A DNA stretch of 64,000 nt from Sorangium cellulosum (GCF_004135735.1 NZ_CP012670.1:8324501-8388500); one strand, 5' to 3'; counted from the first letter of the stretch, positions 17,291-29,544 are shown. Program-made: numbers and translations. Notes: generated by a model from the letters alone, not told the origin.

Positions 17291-17896
17291 CCTGCGCGCA
17301 CTCACGCCGGAACGTGAGGAGAGGCTCGCGTGTACCGAGACCGCGGGAAGCGGTTCGTGTATAGATCCTGGCGGTCCGAGAGAGCGCGGTGAGCGTGTCG
17401 CGTCGACGAGGATCCGGCCCCTGTTCCCAGTCCTCCCGGAGCAGGGGCCCGTAGCTCAAGGAAGTGTCACCGCTGCTCCCGGTCAGAACTGTTACCAGGG
17501 CTCCGCTCGTACAGGCGTGCGGGGACGTCCTCTGCCTCCCTGACGAGAGCATCGAGATCAAGGCCGCTCGGGGCGCGCCGCGCGCGCTGCGCCGCAAGGG
17601 CCTCCAGATCCAGATCAAGGGCCGCTGCGACCGCTGCGTGCAGGCCTGAGCCGCGGCCAGGGCGCGGCCCGAGCGCCCGGGGACGCGCCCCCCGGCGCGC
17701 CAGCCACCCGGGCGACGAGGACCGCGACCGCCACGGCGACGAGCGCGCCGCCGGCGACGGCGCGCCGGGCGCTGCCTCGGAGGCCGCCGCGGCGAGCGCG
17801 CTCGGCCCGCCGGTCGCTGCCCCGGACGCCGCCGCGGCGCCGCGGGCGCGGCTCCGCGAGGCCGTCGCCGAGGCCATCGGGCCGGCGCTCGACCAC

Positions 17897-18574
17897 GTGG
17901 CCGCGTGGTACCTCGTCGGCCTGGTGCTCGCCGCCGTCGTCGAGGCGACGATCGCGCCGGCCGCGGCGAGCGCGCTCGGCGCGCCGGTCGACGTCCTCGT
18001 GAGCGCGCTCGTGGCGGTGCCCGTCCACGTGTGCGCCCCGGGCGCGGCGCCGCTCGCTGCGGTGATGATCCACAAGGGGTCCACGGTCGGCGCGGCGCTC
18101 GCGTTCCTCGTCGTGGGCCCGGCGGGGAGCCTCGCGGTGCTCGCCGGGCTGAGGCGAGCGCTCGGCGCGCGCGCCGCCGCCGCCTTCGCGCTCTCCAGCG
18201 TGGCCTTCGGGATCGCGCTCGGCCTCATCGCGAACGCCCTCGTCCCCGGCGCAGCGGTCCCGGAGATCCACGGGCTCCTGGCGCGCGAGCACGCGCCGAT
18301 CGAATGGCTCTGCGCGGCGGCGCTCGGCGCGCTCCTGCTCTCGAGCCTGGCGAGGCTCGGGCCCCGCGCGTGGTTCGGCAACATGGGCGGCCACGGCGAG
18401 GATCCCGCGGCGCCGCGCGGGCGCGGCGCGCACGAGCACGGCCCTCACGAGCACGGCCCTCACGAGCACGGCCTTCACGGGCACGGCCTTCACGGGCACG
18501 GCGCGCACGGGCGCGGCGCGCACGGACGCGGCGCTCACGGACGCCGGTGCGTCACGCACGGCGCGCCGGTGTGA
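17897..18574 (+). pseudogene. SO_0444-type permease, C-terminal half with His-rich tail
   Basis: The frame encodes four or five transmembrane helices. It matches only the second half of COG0701/SO_0444-type permeases proposed to export metal or metalloid ions: WYLVGLVLAAVV, then VPVHVCAPGAAPLAA, KGSTVGAALAFLVVGPAGS. The first half, normally about 180 residues with its own Cys motif, is missing. In the same frame the DNA from 17650 to 17896 encodes only a His/Asp-rich loop, with no ATG or GTG, and abuts the Fur stop codon. GTG 17897 is therefore just the first possible start. The tail is eight HxHG/HGRG-type repeats that could bind metal. Probably a 5'-deleted gene, though a functional half-size permease cannot be excluded. 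Confidence 0.6.
18431..18544 (+). repeat. 15-bp tandem repeat encoding His-rich tail
   Basis: Seven full copies and one partial copy of a 15-bp unit starting CACGAGCACGG, degenerating stepwise to CACGGGCACGG and then CACGGGCGCGG toward the 3' end. Each encodes H-E/G-H/R-G plus a variable residue. Confidence 0.85.
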
Positions 18575-18575
18575 T

Positions 18576-19658
18576 TCAGCGGGTCCAGTACCTGCCGATC
18601 AGCACGAGCAACGTCACCCAGAACGCGAGCCCGACCCCCGCCGCGATGAGCGTGACCGGCGGCAGCCGCCCGCCTCGCCGGAGGAGCCGGCTCAACACCC
18701 CGGCGGAGCCGCCCCGCACCGCGGCGCTCGCCGGCGCGAGGCCGGGCGAGCCGCCCGCGCCCAGGTCCGAGGCGCGCCGCCCGTTCTGCCCTCGAAAGCG
18801 CGCGGCGCGGAGCTCGCGGAGCACGGCCTCGAGCTCCTTGGCGAGGACGCCCGCCGACGCGATCCGCTCGTCGCGCTCGCGCTTGAGGCACGCGTCGACG
18901 ATCTGGCAGAGGCGCCGCGGGAGCCCCGGCCTGCGCGCGGCGATCGGATCGCAATCCATGCTCAGGATGCGGACCATGAGCGCGTTGTAGTTCGGCGCCT
19001 GGTGCGGGAGCGTGCCGGTCAGCGCCTCGTACATGACGACGCCCAGCGACCAGAGGTCGGTGCGGCCGTCCAGGTCCTCCCGCCCCGCGGCCTGCTCGGG
19101 CGACATGTAGGCGGGCGAGCCGACGACGCAGCCGGTCCGGGTCAGCGTGAAGCTGTGCTCCTTCTCCAGCACCTTGCTGATCCCGAAGTCGAGGATCTTC
19201 CCGATGAGCTGGCCCTGGTGGTTGCGGTGCACGTACAGGTTCGCGGGCTTCAGGTCGCGGTGGATGATCCCCTGCTGGTGGGCCATGTCGAGCGCCTGCG
19301 CGAGCCCGATGAAGAGCTCGACCAGCGTCTCCGGCTCGATGGTGCGCTCGCGCCGCAGCCACTCGTCGAGCCCCTCACCGACGAGCAGCTCGAACACGAG
19401 GAAGGGGGAGCCGTCCTCCGCCTGGCCGAGGTCGAGGATCTCGACGATGCTGGGGCTCCGCACGCGCCCGCTCGCCCTCGCCTCGTTGAAGAAGCGCTGG
19501 AGCGCGACGGCGTCCTTGACCACGTCGGGGCGCATCACCTTGAGCGCCACGTCGCGATCGATGAGCTCGTTCTTCGCAGCCCAGACCGACCCGCTGGCCC
19601 CTGCGCCGAGGAGCTTCACGAGCCGGTAACGAGACTGGATGAGATCGCCGGGGTTCAC
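18576..19658 (-). CDS. Membrane-anchored Ser/Thr protein kinase
   Basis: A 360-residue kinase. The Gly-rich loop GAGASG starts at residue 18, the ATP-binding lysine is K40, HRDLKPAN starts at H133, DFG is at 157-159 and SPE follows in the activation segment. After the kinase domain come a Gly/Ala/Arg-rich linker and a single C-terminal transmembrane helix (about 335-356) with almost nothing beyond it, so it is held at the inner membrane without an external sensor. GTG 19658 is chosen because the kinase fold begins at once; the frame upstream is Arg/Pro-rich and unlike protein. It converges with the permease fragment, 1 bp apart. Confidence 0.88.
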   Translation of the reverse strand: MNPGDLIQSRYRLVKLLGAGASGSVWAAKNELIDRDVALKVMRPDVVKDAVALQRFFNEARASGRVRSPSIVEILDLGQAEDGSPFLVFELLVGEGLDEWLRRERTIEPETLVELFIGLAQALDMAHQQGIIHRDLKPANLYVHRNHQGQLIGKILDFGISKVLEKEHSFTLTRTGCVVGSPAYMSPEQAAGREDLDGRTDLWSLGVVMYEALTGTLPHQAPNYNALMVRILSMDCDPIAARRPGLPRRLCQIVDACLKRERDERIASAGVLAKELEAVLRELRAARFRGQNGRRASDLGAGGSPGLAPASAAVRGGSAGVLSRLLRRGGRLPPVTLIAAGVGLAFWVTLLVLIGRYWTR

Positions 19659-19998
19659 TGCTGCGCCGAGGTGTCTCTGGGGACGAGGGCTCCTCGCCCC
19701 CGACCCGGCCCGAGACGGGGGCGGAGGATAACCCGACGGAGAGGCGAACGGTATCGCGGCGCGTCGTGCCGTCCGGGAGCGGGTCACCGCAGGGCGAGGG
19801 GCGCGGCGGCCGTCACGCCCCCGCCGCGCCCGCCGGAGCGGACGCGGAGGTGCCATGACGCGGGAGGTCCCCCGGTGGGCTCGTTCGAGCCCGGGGGGGC
19901 GCGCGGCGAGAATGAGAGAAGCGGGAGGATCGCAGCGAGAGCGGGTTACGACGCAAGACCCTCCTGCCCCGGCACGAGGCCAGGGGGGGCAGGCCGGA
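19659..19998. other. Intergenic region downstream of glnA
   Basis: 340 bp of very GC-rich DNA between glnA and the kinase, both on the minus strand. It should contain the glnA transcript end and the kinase promoter. Several G-runs are present (for example near 19890 and 19980). No convincing gene or hairpin was identified. Confidence 0.35.
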
Positions 19999-21411
<1,413 letters not shown>

Positions 21412-21568
21412 GATCTTCTCTACCTCTCGCTGACTCGCTGACTCGCTGCCTGCTGACCCAACCGCGCGTGGCCGTGTCCTCGTGACGCGTGGCTCGCTCC
21501 TCGCTCCGCGAGTCCCGATCCGTTCGGCCCGCCGCGAATGCCCCGTGACGCTCTCCCCCGCGGCGCGC

Positions 21569-21907
21569 CTAGATGGCGTCCTCGCCGCGCTCCCCCGTGC
21601 GGATCCGGACCGCCTCCTCGACGGGGACGACGAAGATCTTCCCGTCGCCGATCCGGCCCGTCTTGGCGCTCTTCTCGATGGCGTCGATCACATCGCTGAC
21701 CAGGCTGTCCGGCACGACGATGTCGACCTTCACCTTCGGGACGAAGTCGACGACATACGCCGACCCCCGATAGACCTCTTTCTTGCCGCCGGTCCGACCG
21801 AAGCCCTTTACCTCGGTCACCGTCATGCCCTGAATCCCGACCTCGGCGAGGGCGTCCTTGACCTCGTCGAGCTTGAACGGCTTGATGATCGCCTCGACCT
21901 TTTTCAT
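21569..21907 (-). CDS. glnB: Nitrogen regulatory protein P-II
   Basis: 112 residues, normal for GlnB/GlnK. It begins KKVEAIIKPFKLDEV, has the T-loop VYRGSAYVVDF with the Tyr that is uridylylated in enteric P-II (Y51), and the B-loop TGRIGDGKIFV that binds ATP and 2-oxoglutarate. It probably controls glutamine synthetase activity and nitrogen signalling. ATG 21907 begins the family sequence exactly; upstream in-frame residues are not conserved. No ammonium transporter gene is adjacent, favouring GlnB over GlnK. Confidence 0.96.
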   Translation of the reverse strand: MKKVEAIIKPFKLDEVKDALAEVGIQGMTVTEVKGFGRTGGKKEVYRGSAYVVDFVPKVKVDIVVPDSLVSDVIDAIEKSAKTGRIGDGKIFVVPVEEAVRIRTGERGEDAI

Positions 21908-22575
21908 TGCGCACGCCTGTGGTGACCGGGTGCCCGCCGGCATGGAAAACCCGGACGCTCACCCGAAAAGCCCCGCCGGAGCAGAGCCGGTGGAAGGGGG
22001 ACGCCTCCCGGCGGCCTCCCGTCGATGTGCCGGGCGCCGCCCGGCCTCCGATCCGTGGCGGGGTCCGCTCGGTCGACCGAGCATTGCCCCGACCCATGTC
22101 AACGATGCAGGGACCCCACCCAGCACAGCCGGATCGGCGACCCTTCCCCCGGGCGCTGGCGCAGCATCCCGAGGTCCAGGCTGGTGTACCCAAGCTCTTG
22201 TTTCCGGAATGTTTCGGTCACCGCGCGTCCGTGAGAAAAGTGCATCGGTCGACAGAAAAGCGTGGCCGGCTTACTTTTTCACTCCCTCCACCCGGGCGGG
22301 GGGGTGGGGCCCCCGGAGGGCTCGCCGGAGGGGCTGGAGTGCAGGCGAGGCACAAAAGGGGGCTCGCCGGAACGCAAGCCCCTCCGGCGAGCCCCCCGGG
22401 GGCCCCACCCCCCGCCCGCGCCCGCGGCCCGGCCCCCCCCGGAAGAGCCCGCCCCCGCGGCGGTTCCGGGGGCGCGGAGCCCCCTCCCGCCAGGACAGGC
22501 CGCGCTCGCCTTGTTCTTGCCCGGCGGCTCGAATAGTCTGCGCTGGCGAATCCAGTCGCGGGACAGCCCTGCCTG
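21908..22575. other. Divergent intergenic region glnB / kinase
   Basis: 668 bp. The part nearest glnB is expected to hold its promoter; I looked for a sigma-54 site (GG-N10-GC with TGGCAC/TTGCA) and did not find a convincing one. The section 22299-22413 is a long hairpin element with a second copy elsewhere in the window. From 22410 to 22490 the sequence is nearly pure G and C. Confidence 0.5.
22299..22413. repeat. Dispersed hairpin element, copy A
   Basis: Arms of 37 bp (22299-22335 and 22377-22413) are complementary with a single mismatch, around a 41-nt loop that includes AGTGCAGGCGAG and CACAAAAG. The loop and inner arm recur at 54203-54327. No open frame is conserved between the copies. 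It resembles a REP/MITE-like or structured-RNA element. Confidence 0.8.
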
Positions 22576-25302
22576 ATGGCTTTGCCGAACAAAGCGAAGA
22601 TCCCGGTAGGCACGGTCCTGGCCGGAAAATACCGCATCACTCGCGAGATCGGACGCGGTGGCATGGCTGCCGTGTACGAGGCCGAGCACATCGACATCGG
22701 CAAGCGGGTGGCGATCAAGGTGCTCGCACAGGAGCTCACGACCTCGGCCGTTGTGGTCGAACGGTTCCTCCGCGAGGCCCGGGCGGCGGCGTCGATCCGC
22801 AGCCCGTTCATCTGCGACGTCTACGACTCCGGCAAGCTCGACGACGGGCGCCCCTTCCTGGTGCTCGAGCTCCTCGAAGGCGAGTCGCTGTACGAGCGCA
22901 TGACCGTCGTCCGGTACCTCGACGCCGAGACGACGGTGGCGGTGATGTCGCAGGTCTGCCGGGGGCTCACCAAGGCGCACGCCGCCTCGATCGTCCACCG
23001 CGACCTCAAGCCGGAGAACATCTTCCTCACGAAGGACGAGGAGGGCCGGCTCTGCGCCAAGATCCTCGATTTCGGCCTCGCGAAGTTCTACGCGCCGGTC
23101 GACGGGGGCGACGCGCAGGCGCGCCTCACGCGCGAGGGCGCCGTCTTCGGGACGCCCGCCTACATGAGCCCGGAGCAGGTGCGCGGCCAGGGCGCGGTCG
23201 ACCATCGCGCCGATCTCTGGGCGCTCGGCTGCATCACGTACGAGTGCCTCACCGGCCGCACCGTGTGGCAGACCGAGCAGGGCGTCGCGATGACGTTCGC
23301 GCAGATCGCGAACGCGCCCCTGCCGCAGCCCGCGGCGCTCCGCCCCGACCTCCCGCCGAGCTTCACCGCGTGGTTCGAGAAGGCGCTCGATCGCGCGATC
23401 GATCGGCGCTTCCAGACCGCGAAGGAGTTCGCCGACGAGCTGTCGGTCGCGCTCGGCGTCGCGCAGCCCACCTCCCCGCGCGGCCTCGAGCCGTCGCAGG
23501 CGGGGATCTTCCCGACGAGCGACCGGCCGCCCGCCGACCTGTCGTTCGACGCGCCGGGCGCGGTCCCCATGAGCGGCAACGAGGCGCGGCGGACCGTGGC
23601 CTCGGGGCCGGCCGAGCGCGGGGGCGATCCCCTGAGCGGCATGGGCGCCGCCGGCTCGCCCGGCGCCGCGGCCTTCCGCATGACCCAGGGCGCGGGGCAG
23701 CAGATCACCTTCTCCGGAGGCGCGGGCGGGCCCTCGCTCTCCGACGCGCCCGCGCAACGATCGCAGCCGCGACGGAGCGGGGCCGGCCGGGCGTTCCTGC
23801 TGTTCGGCGTGCTCGCGCTCGCCGCCGGCGCCGCGTACGCGGGCTACCACCAGTTCCTCAAGCCGGTGGCCCTGCCGCCCGTCTCGAGCGCGGCGGCGCC
23901 GTCCTCGGCCAGCGCCGCCGCGCCGCGCGCGTCGTCGAGCGCGGCCAACGTCCCGGCGCGCGCCGAGGCGCCCCCCGAGCCGCCCGGCCTGCCCTGGCCG
24001 CCGCTCGTCGCGCAGGCGCAGGAGGCGATCGCCGCCGGCGATCTCAAGGCCGCGCTCAGGCTGCTCAAGGACGCCCAGGAGAAGGGCAACCACGCCGTGC
24101 CGCGGACCTTGATCGAGCACGTGCAGGTCGCCCTGAAGGAGGCGAACGGCAAGGCGCCGTGCCGGCTCACCGGGCTCAGCAGGCCGCGCACGCACGATCT
24201 CGTCCGAGGGGGCGGTCGCGCCATCGGGGCCAGCCGGCCGTCGATCACGCTCGGGCCGCGCGGCGCGGTGGTCACCTGGACGGACTCGCACGAGGGCAGC
24301 GAGCACGCCTACACGGCGGCGCTGGACAGCGCGATGAGGCCGTCGTCGCCGGCGCTCGACGTGACCCCCGAGGGCCGCGCCATCGGGCGCCCCGAGCTCA
24401 CCTCCGCCGGGGATCGGCTGGTGCTCACGTACTGGGACGGCAAGGGGCCGGAGGCCGGCGTCCAGGTGCGCTGGCTCGACGGCGACGGCCGGATCGACGG
24501 CCCCGCGATGATGGTCGCCCGCTTCCCCCGCGGAGGGAACTCCTGGCCCTCGCTGACGCGCGCCCCCGAGGGGTTCATGGTCGCGTGGTCGGACGACGAC
24601 GACAACGCCTCCGAGGACCTCTTCCTGCGCCGCCTCTCGCCGAACCTCGATCCGCTCGGCGAGATCATCCGGCTGACGGACGTCACCCCGACCGGCCCCT
24701 CGAAGCCGCGCGCCCACTTCCCCGCCATCGCGGTGGCGAACGACGCGCTGCACGTCGCCTTACGCTTCGATCGCGAGCCGACGCGCATCATCCAGTACAT
24801 GCGCATCGGGCTCGCGAGCATCGACAAGGGCCTCCCGCCGGTCAGCCCCGGCAAGCGCGCCGACCGCGCGCTCGGCGATCTCGCGCTGGTGAACAGCGAT
24901 CGGGCGCGCAGCGACAGCCCGTCGCTCGTCTGCGGCGCGAGCGGCTGCTTCGTCACCTGGCACGGCGAGCCGCCGATCGGCGGCGCCTCCGCCGCCTACA
25001 TCGATCCGGCCAAGGGCCAGCCGCTCTGGCGCAAGAGGTTCTCCAAGGCCGGCACGCGGCCCACGGTCGCCATCGCGCCGAGCGGCCACGCCCAGCTCGT
25101 CTGGTTCGAGAAGGGCCGCATGACCACCGCGTCGATCACCCGCGACGGCATCGGCAAGCCGACGAAGTTCGCCCGCGTCAGCGGCGACCAGCCGACGCCC
25201 TCCATCAGCCCCGGCGCGAGGCCCGGAGAATGGTATATCGCCTGGCTTGACTACGAGGCGGGTCATCTCGAGCCGTACGCGGCTCGCATCCAGTGCCGGT
25301 GA
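22576..25302 (+). CDS. Transmembrane Ser/Thr kinase with extracytoplasmic repeat domain
   Basis: A 908-residue protein. The kinase domain (about 17-285) has GRGGMA at 26-31, ATP-binding K48, HRDLKPEN from H141, DFG at 165-167 and SPE further on. A Gly/Pro-rich linker leads to a transmembrane helix at about 405-427 and a Ser/Ala/Pro-rich stalk. The last 350 residues, predicted outside the inner membrane, carry repeated motifs of the type GPRGAVVTWTD, GDRLVLTYWDG, GFMVAWSDDDD, GHAQLVWFEKG and GEWYIAWLDYE. These suggest a beta-propeller or similar all-beta sensor. This PknB-like topology implies an envelope signal controls the kinase; the ligand is unknown. Confidence 0.9.
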   Translation: MALPNKAKIPVGTVLAGKYRITREIGRGGMAAVYEAEHIDIGKRVAIKVLAQELTTSAVVVERFLREARAAASIRSPFICDVYDSGKLDDGRPFLVLELLEGESLYERMTVVRYLDAETTVAVMSQVCRGLTKAHAASIVHRDLKPENIFLTKDEEGRLCAKILDFGLAKFYAPVDGGDAQARLTREGAVFGTPAYMSPEQVRGQGAVDHRADLWALGCITYECLTGRTVWQTEQGVAMTFAQIANAPLPQPAALRPDLPPSFTAWFEKALDRAIDRRFQTAKEFADELSVALGVAQPTSPRGLEPSQAGIFPTSDRPPADLSFDAPGAVPMSGNEARRTVASGPAERGGDPLSGMGAAGSPGAAAFRMTQGAGQQITFSGGAGGPSLSDAPAQRSQPRRSGAGRAFLLFGVLALAAGAAYAGYHQFLKPVALPPVSSAAAPSSASAAAPRASSSAANVPARAEAPPEPPGLPWPPLVAQAQEAIAAGDLKAALRLLKDAQEKGNHAVPRTLIEHVQVALKEANGKAPCRLTGLSRPRTHDLVRGGGRAIGASRPSITLGPRGAVVTWTDSHEGSEHAYTAALDSAMRPSSPALDVTPEGRAIGRPELTSAGDRLVLTYWDGKGPEAGVQVRWLDGDGRIDGPAMMVARFPRGGNSWPSLTRAPEGFMVAWSDDDDNASEDLFLRRLSPNLDPLGEIIRLTDVTPTGPSKPRAHFPAIAVANDALHVALRFDREPTRIIQYMRIGLASIDKGLPPVSPGKRADRALGDLALVNSDRARSDSPSLVCGASGCFVTWHGEPPIGGASAAYIDPAKGQPLWRKRFSKAGTRPTVAIAPSGHAQLVWFEKGRMTTASITRDGIGKPTKFARVSGDQPTPSISPGARPGEWYIAWLDYEAGHLEPYAARIQCR

Positions 25303-25306
25303 CCCC

Positions 25307-25882
25307 ATGCTCATCCTGCCACCTAGAAGTGAGGTCCGCGCCCGCCCGATCGAGACCGAGCGGCTGCTCCTCATGCCGATCGACCCCTCCGATGGCCCCG
25401 AGCTCTGGCTCGCGGTGAGCGGCTCGCGCCCTTCCCTCCAGCGGTGGCTGCCCTGGGTGCAGTTCCACACGGACCCGGCCGCGAGCGTGCGCTTCGCCGA
25501 GGCGTGCGCGGCCGACTGGGATCACGGGCGGGCGCTGCGCTTCGTGATCCGCGAGCGCGCCCACCGCTCGCTCGCCGGCGTGGTCGGGCTCGAGGCGTGC
25601 GTGCACCTGCACCGCTCGTGCGAGCTCGGCTACTGGCTCCGCAAGGAGGCGACCGGGCGCGGGCTCATGACCGAGGCCGCCAGGGCCGCGCTGGGGTTCG
25701 CGTTCGGCCACATGGGCGCGCACCGGGTGCGGGTTGCAGCCGCGACGGACAACCACGCCTCCCTCGCGGTCATCGGCCGGCTCGGGTTCCGCTTCGAGGG
25801 CATCGCCCGGCAGGCGGAGTGGTGCGACGGGCGCTGGCTCGACCACTCGGTCTTCGCCCTGCTGGCGACCGACCCCAGGTGA
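25307..25882 (+). CDS. RimJ/RimL-type GNAT acetyltransferase
   Basis: 191 residues. The opening IETERLLLMPIDPSDGPELWLAV is the RimJ/RimL signature start. ELGYWLRKEATGRGLMTEAARAAL holds the acetyl-CoA binding motif (a Q/RxxGxG/A-like RKEATGRG), and NHASLAVIGRLGFRFEGIARQ is the usual C-terminal acetyl-CoA contact. It likely acetylates an N-terminal or small-molecule amine. It starts 4 bp after the kinase stop, so the two may share a transcript. Confidence 0.88.
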   Translation: MLILPPRSEVRARPIETERLLLMPIDPSDGPELWLAVSGSRPSLQRWLPWVQFHTDPAASVRFAEACAADWDHGRALRFVIRERAHRSLAGVVGLEACVHLHRSCELGYWLRKEATGRGLMTEAARAALGFAFGHMGAHRVRVAAATDNHASLAVIGRLGFRFEGIARQAEWCDGRWLDHSVFALLATDPR

Positions 25883-25986
25883 CCGGCGGCCGACCCCAGG
25901 CGCCGCGCTCCCGGGCGCGCCCGGCCGGCGGGCGCCGGATGCGACCCCGTACGCCGCCCGAAGCGCGCTAGCATCGGGCCCTCCCC

Positions 25987-27542
<1,556 letters not shown>

Positions 27543-27546
<4 letters not shown>

Positions 27547-29462
27547 CCGAGGAGCGGACGAGGGACGAGGCGATCCACTTCGCGAGGCGCGTGCTCGTGC
27601 GCCAGGCGCTCGTCGGCGTCGCCGCCTTCGCGGCGATCGCGGCGCTCGCGCCGAAGCTGCTCATCCTGGAGCAGGACGTCGCCGCCAGCGTGCTCTCGGT
27701 CGGCGCCAAGATCGCCCTCGCCGCGATCGGGGCGACCACCTTGCTGACCCTGCTCCGGCTGCGCACGCACCGGAGCCTGCTGCGCTCGCTCATCATCGGC
27801 GCGCGCGAGATCGATCACGAGGAGCTCGAGCGGTTCGCCGAGCTGCCGCCGTCGCTCGCGCTGCGCTTCGTGCTGGCGAGCTCGGCGATCTCGAGCCTCA
27901 CGATGATCCCGGGGATCAGGCCGGAGAAGCTGGACGACGGCCGCGCGGTCAGCCTGCTCATCCTCGCGATCACGATCCTCTGCGCGTCCGGGATCCCGCA
28001 CTACGTGCTTATCCGGGCCACCACGTTCAGCCTCTTCGAGATCAGCCCGGCCGAGGCGGTCGGCGCCTTGCTCGAGACGGCCGAGCTCTATCAGACGCCG
28101 CGCCGGCGGGTGACCTACAAGCTGCTCCTGGCGGTCGCCGCGCCGGTGCTGCTCGTCGGCGTCGGGGCGGTGCTCATCGCGAACGCGCACCTCCAGACGT
28201 TCATCGAGCGGAGCCGGCGGACGACCGCGGGGCTCGTCGCGCGCACGGCGCTCGATCCGTCGCTCGGGGCCATGGACGAGGCGACCCGCAACGACGTCGT
28301 GGCCGCCGCCGCGGAGTTCGGGTTCCTGGCGCGGGTGGAGCAGAGCTGCGCCGGCGCGGAGCCGTCCTTCGGCCGCGAGGCCGACGGGCAGATCGCGGTG
28401 ATCACGCCGCTCGACCGAGGCTGCGCGCACATCCGGTTCTCCGCGGATCTCGAGCCCTCCGTCGCGACCTGGGGCGCGCTCGTCGCGCTGCTCGCGATGC
28501 TGGTCGCCGGCGCGCTCGGCAACGTCTTCGGCCGCGTCCTCGCCGCCGATCTGGTGCACGCCACGAAGCAGGTGCGCCTGCTCGGCACCGACAGCGTGCT
28601 CCGCGGCGCCACCCAGATCGCGCGCCCGGCCCGGTTCGCCGTCGTCGCCCGGCTCGGGCTCGCGATCGAGGATCTCGCCGAGCGCTTCCGCGTGTTCGCC
28701 GCGGCCCAGGAGCGCGCGCTCGAGTCGCGCGAGGCCGCGCAGCGCATGCGCGGCCTCCTGTTCGCCAGCGTGAGCCACGACCTCAAGAGCCCGCTGAACG
28801 CCATCCTCGGGTTCGCCGAGCTCGTCGGCCAGGAGGACCTGACCCCGGCGCAGCGCGAGAGCCTGGAGCTCATCTCCACGCGCGGCCGGGAGCTGCTCGG
28901 CCTCATCGAGTCGATCCTCGACGCCGCCCGCGTCGAGGCCGGGCAGCTCACGCTCGAGCCGCAGCCGACGTCCGTCAACGCGCTCATCGCGGGCGCGCTC
29001 CGCAAGGCGCGCGAGCTCGCGAGCGACGCGGACGGCGAGGTCGTCGTCGAGGTCGGCGACACCCTGCCGCTGATCCCGGTCGATCAGGCGTACGCGACGC
29101 GCGCGATCGCGGTCATCGTCGCGCACGCGCTCAGGACCGGCGCGGCCGATCCGTCCGCGCGCCTCGTGCGCCTCACCGCGACGATGGCCGGCGAGCGCAA
29201 CAGCGAGGTCCGCATCGACATCGAGTACGGCAGCCGGGACGTGCCGCCGGACGAGCTCGAGGCCCTGTTCAGCCGGCAGACCACGGCGCGCGGGCGCGGC
29301 CTGACGCTCGGCCTCAGCCACGCTCGCTCGGTGATCGAGCTCCACGGCGGCTCGCTCGAGGTGGACGGCGCCCCGGACGGTCGACCCGTCTGCCGCGCCC
29401 GCCTCCCGCGCATCCCGCCGCCGCGCCGCCCCCGCCTCTCCTCGGTCCCCGCGCTCGGTTGA
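27543..29462 (+). CDS. Membrane histidine kinase homologue with degenerate ATPase domain
   Basis: 639 residues with several hydrophobic helices (two near residues 15-60, two near 115-155, one near 195, one near 310), an embedded sensor region, then HisKA with FASVSHDLKSPLN (candidate His near 411). The following domain is where HATPase_c should be, but the N-box reads IAVIVAHAL without the NxxxNA pattern, no DxGxG box is seen, and only a weak GLTLGLSHARSVIELHGG remains of the G2 box. It may dimerise with, and be phosphorylated by, the kinase encoded just upstream, to which it is translationally coupled. The start is GTG 27543. Confidence 0.78.
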
Positions 29463-29544
29463 GCCCGTCCGCGGCGCGCGGTGACCCGCCGCGGCGCCGC
29501 GCGGACCGCTTCCCTTCGCCCTCGGCTCGCGGTACGCCCGTGGT

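Larger units (their letters stand above)
16015..17512 (+). mobile_element. IS481-family insertion sequence, complete
   Basis: A 1498-bp element bounded by imperfect inverted repeats of about 40 bp. The left end begins GTACGGACCGG and the right end, read inward, GTACGAGCGG; both continue to a shared GACCGGGAGC. It is flanked by a 5-bp direct repeat AGGCG (16010-16014 and 17513-17517), best explained as target duplication (4 bp GGCG if the terminal A is counted in the element). It carries one intact transposase gene and a 220-bp non-coding right end. Intact ends, an intact gene and a clean duplication suggest a recent insertion. Confidence 0.9.
15694..17649 (+). pseudogene. Fur-family metal regulator, interrupted by an IS
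   Basis: The gene is split into 15694-16014 and 17518-17649 by the 1498-bp insertion sequence between them. Joined, the two pieces encode 150 residues, the usual Fur length. They hold a winged helix with recognition helix WDRATIYRNLIDL, then HPHFMCE joined to ACGDVLCLPD, restoring the first CxxC, and a second CxxC (RCDRC) near the C-terminus as in PerR/Zur-type members. As it stands, translation runs 16 codons into the IS and stops at 16062, losing the dimerisation and metal-binding half. The winged helix would survive without the dimer interface. An alternative ATG is at 15685. It preceded a His-rich metal permease. Confidence 0.9.

Noticed and set aside
17451..17512. tRNA-like start (GGGGCCCGTAGCTCAAGG)
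   Set aside because: The D-arm-like GTAGCTCA is present but no anticodon stem, T-arm (GTTCGA) or acceptor pairing follows. The sequence belongs to the IS right end.
18431..18544. Short regular repeats as possible CRISPR array
   Set aside because: The 15-bp units are contiguous without spacers and encode a His-rich tail in frame.
21908..22298. Sigma-54 promoter for glnB
   Set aside because: No acceptable GG/GC pair at the correct spacing was seen on the minus strand; nitrogen control at this promoter cannot be claimed.
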